DNA of 5,772 nt. It comes from a bacterium. GTDB lineage: Bacteria; Elusimicrobiota; Elusimicrobia; Elusimicrobiales; UBA9959. The stretch spans positions 1-5,772 of the forward strand of contig JAJZVJ010000188.1 of the NCBI GenBank assembly GCA_021845705.1, in the 5' to 3' direction. Below the pieces are notes generated by a model. That model searched no databases and had not been told where the DNA came from. It saw nothing but the letters and a program-made list of their open reading frames with translations. Position 1 is the first letter of the stretch; each line of letters begins with the position of its first letter. A program made the position numbers and the translations under genes. Below, in pieces: positions 1 through 5,772 of this stretch.

Positions 1-1090
1 TTATCATGGAAGACAGGATCGAGGACCCGCCGTAGGAGAAGAACGGCAGTGGAATTCCTTTTGTCGGTATAAGGCCTATGGCCATGGAGAGGTTGAAGAA
101 AGCCTGGAGCGAGATGACCAGCGTAAGGCCGAGGGCGGCCAGCGCCGTGTAGAGGCTCGGGGCGCTGCGTGCTATTTTTGCGCCCTTCAGCAGCAGCGCG
201 GCGAAAAGCCCGGTTATCAAAAGTCCGCCGACCAGCCCCAGCTCCTCGGAAACTACCGGGAAGATAAAGTCGGTGTGCGGCTCCGGCAGGTACAGCTTAA
301 GCTTTGAGGCCCCGATCCCCTTGCCGAACCAGCCGCCCGAACCGACCGCCAGCAGCGACTGCACCAGCTGGTACCCGGTCCCTGAAGCGTCGCTCCAGGG
401 CGAAAGGAAATTCTTGAGACGGGCTATGCGGTAAGGCTTGCGCAGCATTTCTTCTATGAAGACCGGGACAGCCGCCGCTATAGGGGTAAAAATATAGCGC
501 AGTTTTACTCCCCCGGCGAAGAAAACGGCAAGGGTGACCGTAAAAAGCAGCATGGGGGTGCCAAGGTCCGGTTCGGCCGCGATGAGGCCCAGCATTATTA
601 ACGCGACCGCCATGGGTTTAAGCAGTTCGCGCCAGTCGGCCTGCACCCGGCTTATGTTCCTGTCGAAAAAATCCGCCAGGTAAAGTATCAGCACGGGCTT
701 CGCGAATTCGCTCATCTGCAGCTTCATGAAGCCGAGCGGTATCCAGCGGCGGACATGCGCTACCGGCGGCATCGCCAGCGTTATGCCGAGCAGGGCAATT
801 GTCGCTATAACCACGACCTTCAGGTAAGGGCGGACCTTCTCAAGGTCTATCCTCGCCGCCGCCGCCATCATTCCCAGGCCGAGGAGTATGTAGAGAGCCT
901 GTTTCTTGGCGTAAAAAAGGGAATCAAGGCCTTTATTGCCCGCATAGAGCGCGCTGGCCGAAAAAAGCGATACCAGTCCCAGCATGAGGAGCGCGGCGAC
1001 TATAAAGAAGACCGGATAGTCTACGTACTTGAGGCTGCGGCGGGACAGCGTGTTGTATACCGGTTTTTTGCGTTTAGAGGCGAAATCCAT
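1..1090 (-). CDS. ftsW: FtsW, SEDS-family septal peptidoglycan glycosyltransferase (C-terminus cut by window edge)
   Basis: FtsW polymerises lipid II into glycan strands at the septum, with a partner class B PBP, in the cytoplasmic membrane. The window holds 363 codons; the family usually runs about 360-420 residues, so probably only a short C-terminal tail is missing. Seen in the translation: a basic cytoplasmic N-terminus (SKRKK, residues 5-9), a first membrane segment near 27-46, RRWIPLG at 114-120, QMSE at 125-128, EPDLGT at 173-178, a long extracytoplasmic loop at about 215-279 ending in LPEPHTDFIF, and GIPLPFFSYGGSS at 345-357. Asp274 in HTDF matches the conserved SEDS Asp needed for polymerase activity. 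The start is well fixed: the frame is closed by a stop at 1147-1145 and ATG 1090 is the first start codon after it. There is no recognisable Shine-Dalgarno, so coupling to murD is likely. RodA is a paralogous alternative, but position within dcw favours FtsW. Confidence 0.95.
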   Translation of the reverse strand, partial: MDFASKRKKPVYNTLSRRSLKYVDYPVFFIVAALLMLGLVSLFSASALYAGNKGLDSLFYAKKQALYILLGLGMMAAAARIDLEKVRPYLKVVVIATIALLGITLAMPPVAHVRRWIPLGFMKLQMSEFAKPVLILYLADFFDRNISRVQADWRELLKPMAVALIMLGLIAAEPDLGTPMLLFTVTLAVFFAGGVKLRYIFTPIAAAVPVFIEEMLRKPYRIARLKNFLSPWSDASGTGYQLVQSLLAVGSGGWFGKGIGASKLKLYLPEPHTDFIFPVVSEELGLVGGLLITGLFAALLLKGAKIARSAPSLYTALAALGLTLVISLQAFFNLSMAIGLIPTKGIPLPFFSYGGSSILSSMI

Positions 1091-1130
1091 AGTAAGATCT
1101 ATTTTTGCCGCCGGCTGCGGGCGCGGAGCG

Positions 1131-2507
1131 TCATCTAAGAGTTTTTACGAAGGCTTTGAACCTGCGTCCCCGGTCCTCGAAATCCCTGAACTGGTCGAAC
1201 GAGGCGCAGGCCGGGGAGAAAAGGGCTGTATCGCCGGGAGAGGCGAGTTCCAGTATGGAACGGCAGGCGTGCTCCATGGTTACCGAAGTGAGCACCGGGC
1301 AGGTCCCGGCCAGCTCTTTCTCTATCCTTCCCGCGGCGGCGCCGATGGTGAGCACGGCCTTCACGGTTTTGCGGATAAAGGGTATAAGCGGGGCGTAGGG
1401 AGTCCCTTTATCCTGGCCGCCAAGGATAAGCCAGACGTTCTTAGCCCGGCCAAATGCCTTCAGCGCCACCAGGGTGGAATCCACGTTGGTGGCCTTGGAG
1501 TCGTTTATGAAACCTATGCCGCGGACCGAGCCGGCGGGTTCAAGGCGGTGCTCGACGCCGCGGAAAGACGCGAAAACTTTTTTTATGACCGCCGGCCGTA
1601 CCCCGCAGTGCAGCGCCATCAGGCCGGCGCACATAGCGTTCTCCAGGTTATGCGCTCCGGGAAGGGCCGGCGGCTTTACAGCGGCGGCCGTTTTTCCGGT
1701 CCGGAAGAACAGCTTGCCCCCCGCCGCCCAGGCGTCCAGGCGTCCGCCGGAGCTCTTGGACGAGAAAAAAACCGCTTTCGACGGGCAGGCCCTGGCCAGG
1801 CGGCGGCAGGCCGGGTCTTCGTAGTTGAAAACGCAGCAGCCGCCGGGGTCCTGGAATTTAAAGATCTTCGTCTTGGCTTCCACATAGCCCGTCATGCCGC
1901 CGTGGTGGTCCAGGTGGTCGGGAGTGATGTTGAGCACGCAGGCGGCGTCCGGTTTTATATAGCTGCTGTCCTCCAGCTGGTAGCTGGAGACTTCCATTAC
2001 CACGGCGTCGCGCGGGCGGGCCCTGGGGGCGGCTTCCGCCGCCGGTATGCCGACGTTGCCGCAAAGCAGCGCGCGGGCGCCGGGGCGCAGGGCCGCGTTC
2101 ATTATTTCCGCGAGCAGCATGGTGGTGGTCGTCTTGCCGTTAGTGCCGGTCACGGCCAGCAGCCTGCCCGCCTTCGAGAATGCCAGCGCTATCTCGATCT
2201 CGCTGAAAAGCGGGACCTTCTTGTTCCTGAGGGCCGCGATAAGGGGGCTCGAATGCGCCATCCCGGGGCTTTTTACGGCGAAGGAGCAGGTGAAAACGCC
2301 TTTGCCGTGGCCGCCGGTCTCCACCTCTACGGAGCGGGAAAGGCCTTTAAGTTTCCCGCCCAGCTCCGCGGCTTTTTTCTGCTCGGTAAGCAGCACTTTA
2401 AAGCCTTTGGAGGCCAGCAGGTTTGCGCAGGCCGCGCCGGACCTGCCGGCCCCGATCACGAGGGCTTTACCGCCTTTGAATTTTTCCGGATCGAACATAA
2501 GTATCAC
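1131..2507 (-). CDS. murD: MurD, UDP-N-acetylmuramoyl-L-alanine--D-glutamate ligase
   Basis: Cytoplasmic ATP-dependent ligase that adds D-glutamate to UDP-MurNAc-L-Ala, the second stem-peptide step. The length of 458 aa is normal. Seen: an N-terminal UDP-binding Rossmann-like stretch (VIGAGRSG, 17-24), the ATP P-loop GTNGKTTT (121-128), EVSSYQLE (172-179), NITPDHLDHH (193-202), Lys212 in EAKTKIF at the position of the carbamylated ligase lysine, GAHNLENA (284-291), HRLE then NDSKATN (335-341), GGQDKG (363-368), and SPACASFDQFRDFEDRG (431-447), which is characteristic of MurD. The start is uncertain: the longest form begins with GTG at 2507, while ATG at 2498 (residue 4, MFDPEKF) is equally plausible and gives 455 aa. 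Neither has a clear Shine-Dalgarno. It begins 19 nt after mraY and ends 40 nt before ftsW, with TGA at 1133-1131. Confidence 0.97.
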   Translation of the reverse strand: MILMFDPEKFKGGKALVIGAGRSGAACANLLASKGFKVLLTEQKKAAELGGKLKGLSRSVEVETGGHGKGVFTCSFAVKSPGMAHSSPLIAALRNKKVPLFSEIEIALAFSKAGRLLAVTGTNGKTTTTMLLAEIMNAALRPGARALLCGNVGIPAAEAAPRARPRDAVVMEVSSYQLEDSSYIKPDAACVLNITPDHLDHHGGMTGYVEAKTKIFKFQDPGGCCVFNYEDPACRRLARACPSKAVFFSSKSSGGRLDAWAAGGKLFFRTGKTAAAVKPPALPGAHNLENAMCAGLMALHCGVRPAVIKKVFASFRGVEHRLEPAGSVRGIGFINDSKATNVDSTLVALKAFGRAKNVWLILGGQDKGTPYAPLIPFIRKTVKAVLTIGAAAGRIEKELAGTCPVLTSVTMEHACRSILELASPGDTALFSPACASFDQFRDFEDRGRRFKAFVKTLR

Positions 2508-2526
2508 AGGCCCGGACCGCGGGCGA

Positions 2527-3612
2527 CTAGCGTATCTTAAGCGAGGAAAGCGCTACAAGGGCCAGCATGATGCCGACTATCCAGAAGCGTACCGTAACTT
2601 TCGATTCGGCTATCCCCTTAAGCTCAAAATGATGGTGTATGGGCGCCATAAGGAAAAGGCGCTTCTTGTTCCGTATCTTGTATGAGCCCATCTGGAGTAT
2701 CACTGAAAGCGTTTCAAGCAGAAATATCCCGCCGGCCACCGGCAGCAGCAGTTCCTGCTTTACCGCGATGGCCGCGGTGCCGATGGCCCCGCCCAGGAAG
2801 AGCGAGCTTGTATCCCCCATGAAGACCTCCGCCGGGTACGCGTTGTACCACAGGAACCCGAGGCAGGATCCTATCATCGCGGTCAGGAAAACGGCTATTT
2901 CACCGGCTCCTTCGACGTAGATTATCTTGAGGTAAGAGGCTACTTTCACGTTGCCGGCGGAGTAAGCCAGTATCGCGAAAGTGAGGGCGGTGAAGACAAT
3001 AGAGCCCGCGGCCAGCCCGTCCAGCCCGTCGGTCAGGTTGACGGCGTTAGAGGAACCTATTATTACGAGCATGGCCAGGGCCGCGTAGAGGAAGCCCAGG
3101 TTCAGGGAAAGCTCCTTGGTGTAGGGGATGGAAAGGCAGGTGGCGTACTGGGTATTAGGCGGGTACGCGGCCAGGTAGCCCACTACCACGAGCGCCGTGA
3201 AAAGCTGCAGGGAGAACTTGAACGCCGAGGACGCGCCCTTCGGATTTTTCCGTACCAGCTTGGTATAGTCGTCCAGCCAGCCGGCGAAGGCCAGCACCAC
3301 GGTGGTGAACAGCAGCAGCAGTATGAAGCGGTTGTCCATCCTGGCCCAGAGGCAGGTGGTGATCACGAGCGTGAGGAAGATCAGCAGGCCGCCCATAGTG
3401 GTCGTGCCCTGCTTGGACAGGTGGGTCTGCGGGCCGTCCGTGCGCTGTACCTGCCCTATCTTGTAGCTGCGCAGCTTCGCTATCATCCAGGGGCCGAACA
3501 GCAGGCTCAGGATGAACGAGGTCATCACGGCCCCGCCGGCCCTGAAGGTTATATACTGGAAAACGTTGAACGGGCTGAAGAAGTCTTTTAAGGTCGAGAC
3601 GTAATAAAGCAT
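2527..3612 (-). CDS. mraY: MraY, phospho-N-acetylmuramoyl-pentapeptide-transferase
   Basis: Integral membrane enzyme that transfers phospho-MurNAc-pentapeptide from UDP to undecaprenyl phosphate, giving lipid I. The length of 361 aa matches the family (about 360), with roughly ten hydrophobic segments. Seen: RTDGPQTHLSKQGT (57-70), MGGLLI (73-78), GWLDDYTK with Asp114-Asp115, the family signature NLTDGLDGLAAG (192-203), VFMGDTSSLFLGGAIG with Asp267 (263-278), and the cytoplasmic loop MAPIHHHFELKG (322-333). These cover the conserved acidic and histidine residues of the active site. The usual GTPTMGG reads GTTTMGG, with Thr71 replacing Pro. The start ATG at 3612 has AAGGA four nt upstream, the clearest ribosome binding site in the window. 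It is preceded by a 124-nt gap with its own probable promoter and followed after 19 nt by murD. Confidence 0.98.
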   Translation of the reverse strand: MLYYVSTLKDFFSPFNVFQYITFRAGGAVMTSFILSLLFGPWMIAKLRSYKIGQVQRTDGPQTHLSKQGTTTMGGLLIFLTLVITTCLWARMDNRFILLLLFTTVVLAFAGWLDDYTKLVRKNPKGASSAFKFSLQLFTALVVVGYLAAYPPNTQYATCLSIPYTKELSLNLGFLYAALAMLVIIGSSNAVNLTDGLDGLAAGSIVFTALTFAILAYSAGNVKVASYLKIIYVEGAGEIAVFLTAMIGSCLGFLWYNAYPAEVFMGDTSSLFLGGAIGTAAIAVKQELLLPVAGGIFLLETLSVILQMGSYKIRNKKRLFLMAPIHHHFELKGIAESKVTVRFWIVGIMLALVALSSLKIR

Positions 3613-3616
3613 TGTT

Positions 3617-3621
3617 TCCTT
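3617..3621 (-). promoter_or_regulatory. Ribosome binding site of mraY
   Basis: On the coding strand AAGGA lies four bases before ATG 3612. It matches the Shine-Dalgarno core, although the spacing is slightly short. It supports the chosen mraY start and contrasts with murD and ftsW, where no such motif is visible. Confidence 0.6.
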
Positions 3622-3668
3622 GGCAAAAAGACATTAAGGCCTGCCGGTCGCGGCAACCGCCGTTTGTA

Positions 3669-3697
3669 CTTATATTTTATTATTTTTTAAGCGCCAA
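3669..3697 (-). promoter_or_regulatory. Probable sigma70-type promoter for mraY-murD-ftsW
   Basis: In the murF-mraY gap the coding strand reads TTGGCG at 3697-3692 (four of six matches to TTGACA), then a spacer of exactly 17 nt, then TATAAG at 3674-3669 (five of six matches to TATAAT). The spacer and -10 lie in an AT-only island that stands out from the GC-rich surroundings. Transcription would begin near 3662, giving a leader of about 50 nt before the mraY ATG. This is a reading by eye from consensus; expression is not shown. Confidence 0.55.
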
Positions 3698-3703
3698 TAC
3701 TCG

Positions 3704-3732
3704 CGGGCGGTCCTGCCGCCCGGGCCGGGCGG
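3704..3732 (-). other. Two mutually exclusive GC-rich hairpins after murF
   Basis: Four bases after the murF stop the coding strand carries CCGCCCG (3732-3726), CGGGCGG (3722-3716) and CCGCCCG (3710-3704). The middle arm is the exact complement of both outer arms. It can therefore form a 7-bp stem with the first (3-nt loop GCC) or with the third (5-nt loop CAGGA), but not both. No U-run follows, so this is not a standard intrinsic terminator. It could slow polymerase, protect the murF mRNA 3' end, or act as an attenuator-like switch just upstream of the mraY promoter. Confidence 0.5.
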
Positions 3733-3736
3733 GGAT

Positions 3737-5119
3737 TTACAGCCCCTCGATAATGCGTTCGAATTTCATTGAGCGGGAGGCCTTTATCAGGAAGGACCCT
3801 TTCCCGGCGGAGATGAGTTCCCGCGCCTGCGGCATCCACTCTTCCGGGGTTTCGGCGTAGGCCAGGCCTTTGCCCCCCGCCCTTGCGAACGCGGCGGCGG
3901 CCGCGCGCATTTCCGGCCCGGCCAGGAAAATTTTACTTGCCCCCATGTGGGCGAGGGCAGCGCCCAGGTCCGTATGATAATGCTGCGAATGCTCTCCGAG
4001 CTCCTTCATGTCGCCGAGCATGAGGAACAGGGGCCTGGGCCTGGCCGACATTTCTTTGAGGGCGGAAGCTACGGATTGCGGGTTGGAATTATAGGCGTCC
4101 AGGATCACGGTGGCGCCGTTTATCTTAAGCTCCTGCATCCGCATCGGCGGAGGCGTGTAGTTCTCCAGGCCTTTGCGGACCGCGGCGAAGTCCAGGCCCG
4201 CCGCGATAGCCGCGCCGGCGGCGGCCGCCGCGTTGAAGTAATTATGCCCGCCGCAATGAGGCAGCGGCATCTCAAGGAGCGCGCCGTCATATTCGAGGCG
4301 CAGGTTTTCCCCCTCAAGAATGCGCAGGTCCGCTTCCGGGCTCCTGCCGAAAGTCAGCTTCGGGAATTCACGGCCGTTAAGGCGCGAGAGGTACCGGTCG
4401 TCGTAATTGTAGACCAGGAGCCCTCCGGGCGCCAGGCAGCCGGCGAGCTCGGCCTTGGTCTCGTAAATGGTTTCCATGTCGCCGAAATACTGCAGGTGCG
4501 ACGGGCCGATATTGGTGATTATCCCGCAGGTAGGGCGCGCGACCCCGCCTATTTCCTTGATATCGCCGCGGCGGGAGGCGCCCAGCTCGAAAACCCCGTA
4601 CTTGTGGGCGGGAAGCAGCTCGAGGAGCGAGAGCGGCAGGCCGAACTGGTTGTTGAGGTTGCCGGGATTGGAGCAGGTTTCGCCCGACGCGGAGAAAATG
4701 CTCTTAAGCATCTCTTTGGTGGTGCTCTTGCCGTTGGAGCCTGTTATGGCCGTCAGCGGTATCTTGAAGCGCAGCCTGTGCCAGGCGGCCAGGTCCTGCA
4801 GGGCCTTCAGGGTATCCTTCACCGCCACCACGGACGGCGGCTGGTCTTTCGTCACGGAGAATACCGGCCCTTCCGCGGCTCCGGCGCGCGCGCAAAGGAC
4901 GTCCTCCCTGACCAGCCAGCCGCTTACCGCCAGCGGGATGGTCTGCGCCAGAAAATCATGCGCGTCGTAGGAGGCGCCTTTCAGCGCCCAGAAGAAATCG
5001 CCGGCCTTCAGCTTGCGCGTATCGGTGATAAAGGCGTCGAACGGCGCTGCCGGGTTCCCTTTGACGAGTTTCCCCTTCACCGCCTCCGCGAGCGTGCCCA
5101 GGTCGGTATTTAAACGCAT
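3737..5119 (-). CDS. murF: MurF, UDP-N-acetylmuramoyl-tripeptide--D-alanyl-D-alanine ligase
   Basis: Cytoplasmic ATP-dependent ligase that joins D-Ala-D-Ala to UDP-MurNAc-tripeptide, completing the pentapeptide that MraY uses. The length of 460 aa is typical. Seen: an N-terminal substrate-binding domain with DTRKLKAGDFFWALKG (33-48), the P-loop ITGSNGKSTTKEML (125-138, Lys131), NPGNLNNQFGLPLSLL (151-166), ELGASRRGDI (178-187), NIGPSHLQYFG (203-213), Lys222 in ETKAEL at the carbamylated-lysine position, GGHNYFNAAAA (290-300), DAYNSNPQSVASAL (341-354), LGDMKELGEHS (368-378) and KASRSMKFE (446-454) at the C-terminus. The last is usually KGSRSM; here Ala447 replaces Gly. The start ATG at 5119 overlaps the end of murE by 10 nt, implying coupled translation. 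The only upstream pairing candidate for 16S rRNA is a run of nine G ending five nt before the ATG. Confidence 0.97.
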   Translation of the reverse strand: MRLNTDLGTLAEAVKGKLVKGNPAAPFDAFITDTRKLKAGDFFWALKGASYDAHDFLAQTIPLAVSGWLVREDVLCARAGAAEGPVFSVTKDQPPSVVAVKDTLKALQDLAAWHRLRFKIPLTAITGSNGKSTTKEMLKSIFSASGETCSNPGNLNNQFGLPLSLLELLPAHKYGVFELGASRRGDIKEIGGVARPTCGIITNIGPSHLQYFGDMETIYETKAELAGCLAPGGLLVYNYDDRYLSRLNGREFPKLTFGRSPEADLRILEGENLRLEYDGALLEMPLPHCGGHNYFNAAAAAGAAIAAGLDFAAVRKGLENYTPPPMRMQELKINGATVILDAYNSNPQSVASALKEMSARPRPLFLMLGDMKELGEHSQHYHTDLGAALAHMGASKIFLAGPEMRAAAAAFARAGGKGLAYAETPEEWMPQARELISAGKGSFLIKASRSMKFERIIEGL

Positions 5120-5772
5120 TCAGGCCCCCCCCCGGCTTTTATAGCCGAGGCGGCCTCCTCGGCGTCGCTGAAATGTATGGTGCGGTCCCCGAGCACCTGG
5201 TATGTTTCGTGGCCCTTGCCGGCTATCAGTACGATGTCCCCTTTCTTCGCCTGGGAGACAGCTTTCCTTATCGCGGTCTTCCGGTCCGGGATAATTTCGT
5301 AATTAGCGAATTTACCGGCTATGCCCTTCTCTATGTCGGAGAAGATCTGCGCGGGGTCCTCGCTGCGCGGGTTGTCGCTCGTGACTATCGCAATGTCGCT
5401 CAGGGCGCATGAAACCTGCCCCATGGGCGCGCGCTTGGTGCGGTCCCTGTCGCCGCCGCAGCCGAAGACGGTTATTATGCGGGCGTGCGGCATCAGCTTA
5501 AGGCTGGAAAGCACGTTCTCAAGCGCGGCGCCCGTATGGGCGTAATCTACGAAGACCGTATATTCCTGCCCCAGGTCCACGCGCTCCAGCCGCCCGGGAA
5601 CGTTCGCAAGCGCCTGCACCCCGTCCACGGCCGCGCCCACGCTCAGGCCGCCGGCCACCGCCGCCGTTATGGCCGCCAGCGCGTTGTAGACGTTGTGGCG
5701 GCCCAGCAGGTTCAGCTTTACCGGCAGGGTCTCGGCGCCTGTCCTCAGGTTGAAGCGGGTCATCGTGGCGAG
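5110..5772 (-). CDS. murE: MurE, UDP-N-acetylmuramoyl-tripeptide synthetase, probably meso-DAP-adding (3' part only)
   Basis: Cytoplasmic ligase that adds the third stem residue to UDP-MurNAc-L-Ala-D-Glu. Only 220 C-terminal residues are present; the family is about 490, so the UDP-binding domain and P-loop lie beyond the right edge. The frame stays open through 5772, so the internal ATG at 5763 is not the start. Seen, numbering from the edge: LLGRHNVYNALAA (22-34), GRLERVD (60-66), VDYAHT (75-80), VFGCGGDRDRTKR (102-114), TSDNPRSEDP (131-140) and AGKGHETYQ (184-192). In characterised MurE enzymes DNPR, together with the GKGHE glycine and glutamate, contacts meso-DAP; lysine-adding enzymes differ at this motif. 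The meso-DAP call is inference from that motif. The gene ends with TAA at 5112-5110 inside the start of murF, after Gly-Gly-Gly encoded by nine consecutive G. Confidence 0.96.
   Translation of the reverse strand, partial: LATMTRFNLRTGAETLPVKLNLLGRHNVYNALAAITAAVAGGLSVGAAVDGVQALANVPGRLERVDLGQEYTVFVDYAHTGAALENVLSSLKLMPHARIITVFGCGGDRDRTKRAPMGQVSCALSDIAIVTSDNPRSEDPAQIFSDIEKGIAGKFANYEIIPDRKTAIRKAVSQAKKGDIVLIAGKGHETYQVLGDRTIHFSDAEEAASAIKAGGGPECV

Noticed and set aside
1..1090. RodA rather than FtsW
   Set aside because: The SEDS motifs are shared, but the gene directly follows murD in a classical dcw order, where ftsW is expected.
755..1138. Plus-strand open frame opposite the ftsW 5' part
   Set aside because: It is antisense to a well-supported ftsW and is Arg/Tyr-rich without domain features. 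The gap it would cover is only 40 nt.
1029..2540. Long plus-strand open frame of about 500 codons opposite murD
   Set aside because: It lies antisense to a murD with every family motif intact. Its translation is rich in Gly, Arg and Ala with no recognisable domain. Stop-poor antisense frames are expected opposite GC-rich genes.
2047..2685. Plus-strand open frame across the murD-mraY junction
   Set aside because: It is antisense to both real genes, and its Ser/Pro/Leu-rich translation looks like a reverse-frame artefact.
3680..3735. Intrinsic terminator in the murF-mraY gap
   Set aside because: For minus-strand transcripts no U-run follows either hairpin; the AT island comes later and is A-rich on the coding strand. 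For plus-strand transcripts the T-run precedes the hairpin, which is the wrong order.
4200..4235. GC-only repeat-like stretch in murF
   Set aside because: It encodes a run of Ala and Gly codons (residues 297-304) next to the conserved GHNYFN motif. It is codon bias, not a separate repeat element.
3947..5113. Plus-strand open frame of about 390 codons opposite murF
   Set aside because: It is a shadow of the murF coding sequence, with low-complexity composition, no family motif and no clear ribosome binding site.

Overview
This window is an interior piece of a bacterial division and cell wall (dcw/mra) cluster. Every gene reads on the minus strand, so transcription runs from high to low coordinates. 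The order is murE (3' part only, cut by the right edge), murF, mraY, murD, ftsW (cut by the left edge). This is the classical dcw order. I see no RNA gene, mobile element, CRISPR array or accessory island, and no evidence of a new biological system. The items worth a second look lie in the gene junctions and in the codon usage.

The genes form one peptidoglycan precursor line. MurE adds the third amino acid of the stem peptide; its DNPR motif points to meso-diaminopimelate. MurF adds D-Ala-D-Ala to finish UDP-MurNAc-pentapeptide. MraY moves the product onto undecaprenyl phosphate to make lipid I. MurD catalyses the earlier D-Glu addition. FtsW is the SEDS glycan polymerase that uses the finished lipid II at the division septum. 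MurE, MurF and MurD are cytoplasmic three-domain Mur ligases; MraY and FtsW are polytopic membrane proteins.

Junctions, in transcription order: murE and murF overlap by 10 nt next to a run of nine G. murF and mraY are separated by 124 nt, the largest gap, which holds two mutually exclusive GC-rich hairpins and then a good sigma70-type promoter in an AT-rich island. mraY and murD are 19 nt apart with a small hairpin where a Shine-Dalgarno would lie. murD and ftsW are 40 nt apart, with an 11-codon ORF whose start overlaps the murD stop. There is no gene-free stretch over 300 bases.

The organism is a GC-rich bacterium that probably makes meso-DAP peptidoglycan. It is unusual in using ATA as the main isoleucine codon (28 of 41 Ile codons counted in ftsW and murE). 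The lineage cannot be fixed from the sequence alone. A less-studied diderm phylum such as Elusimicrobiota is a weak guess based on overall protein style.
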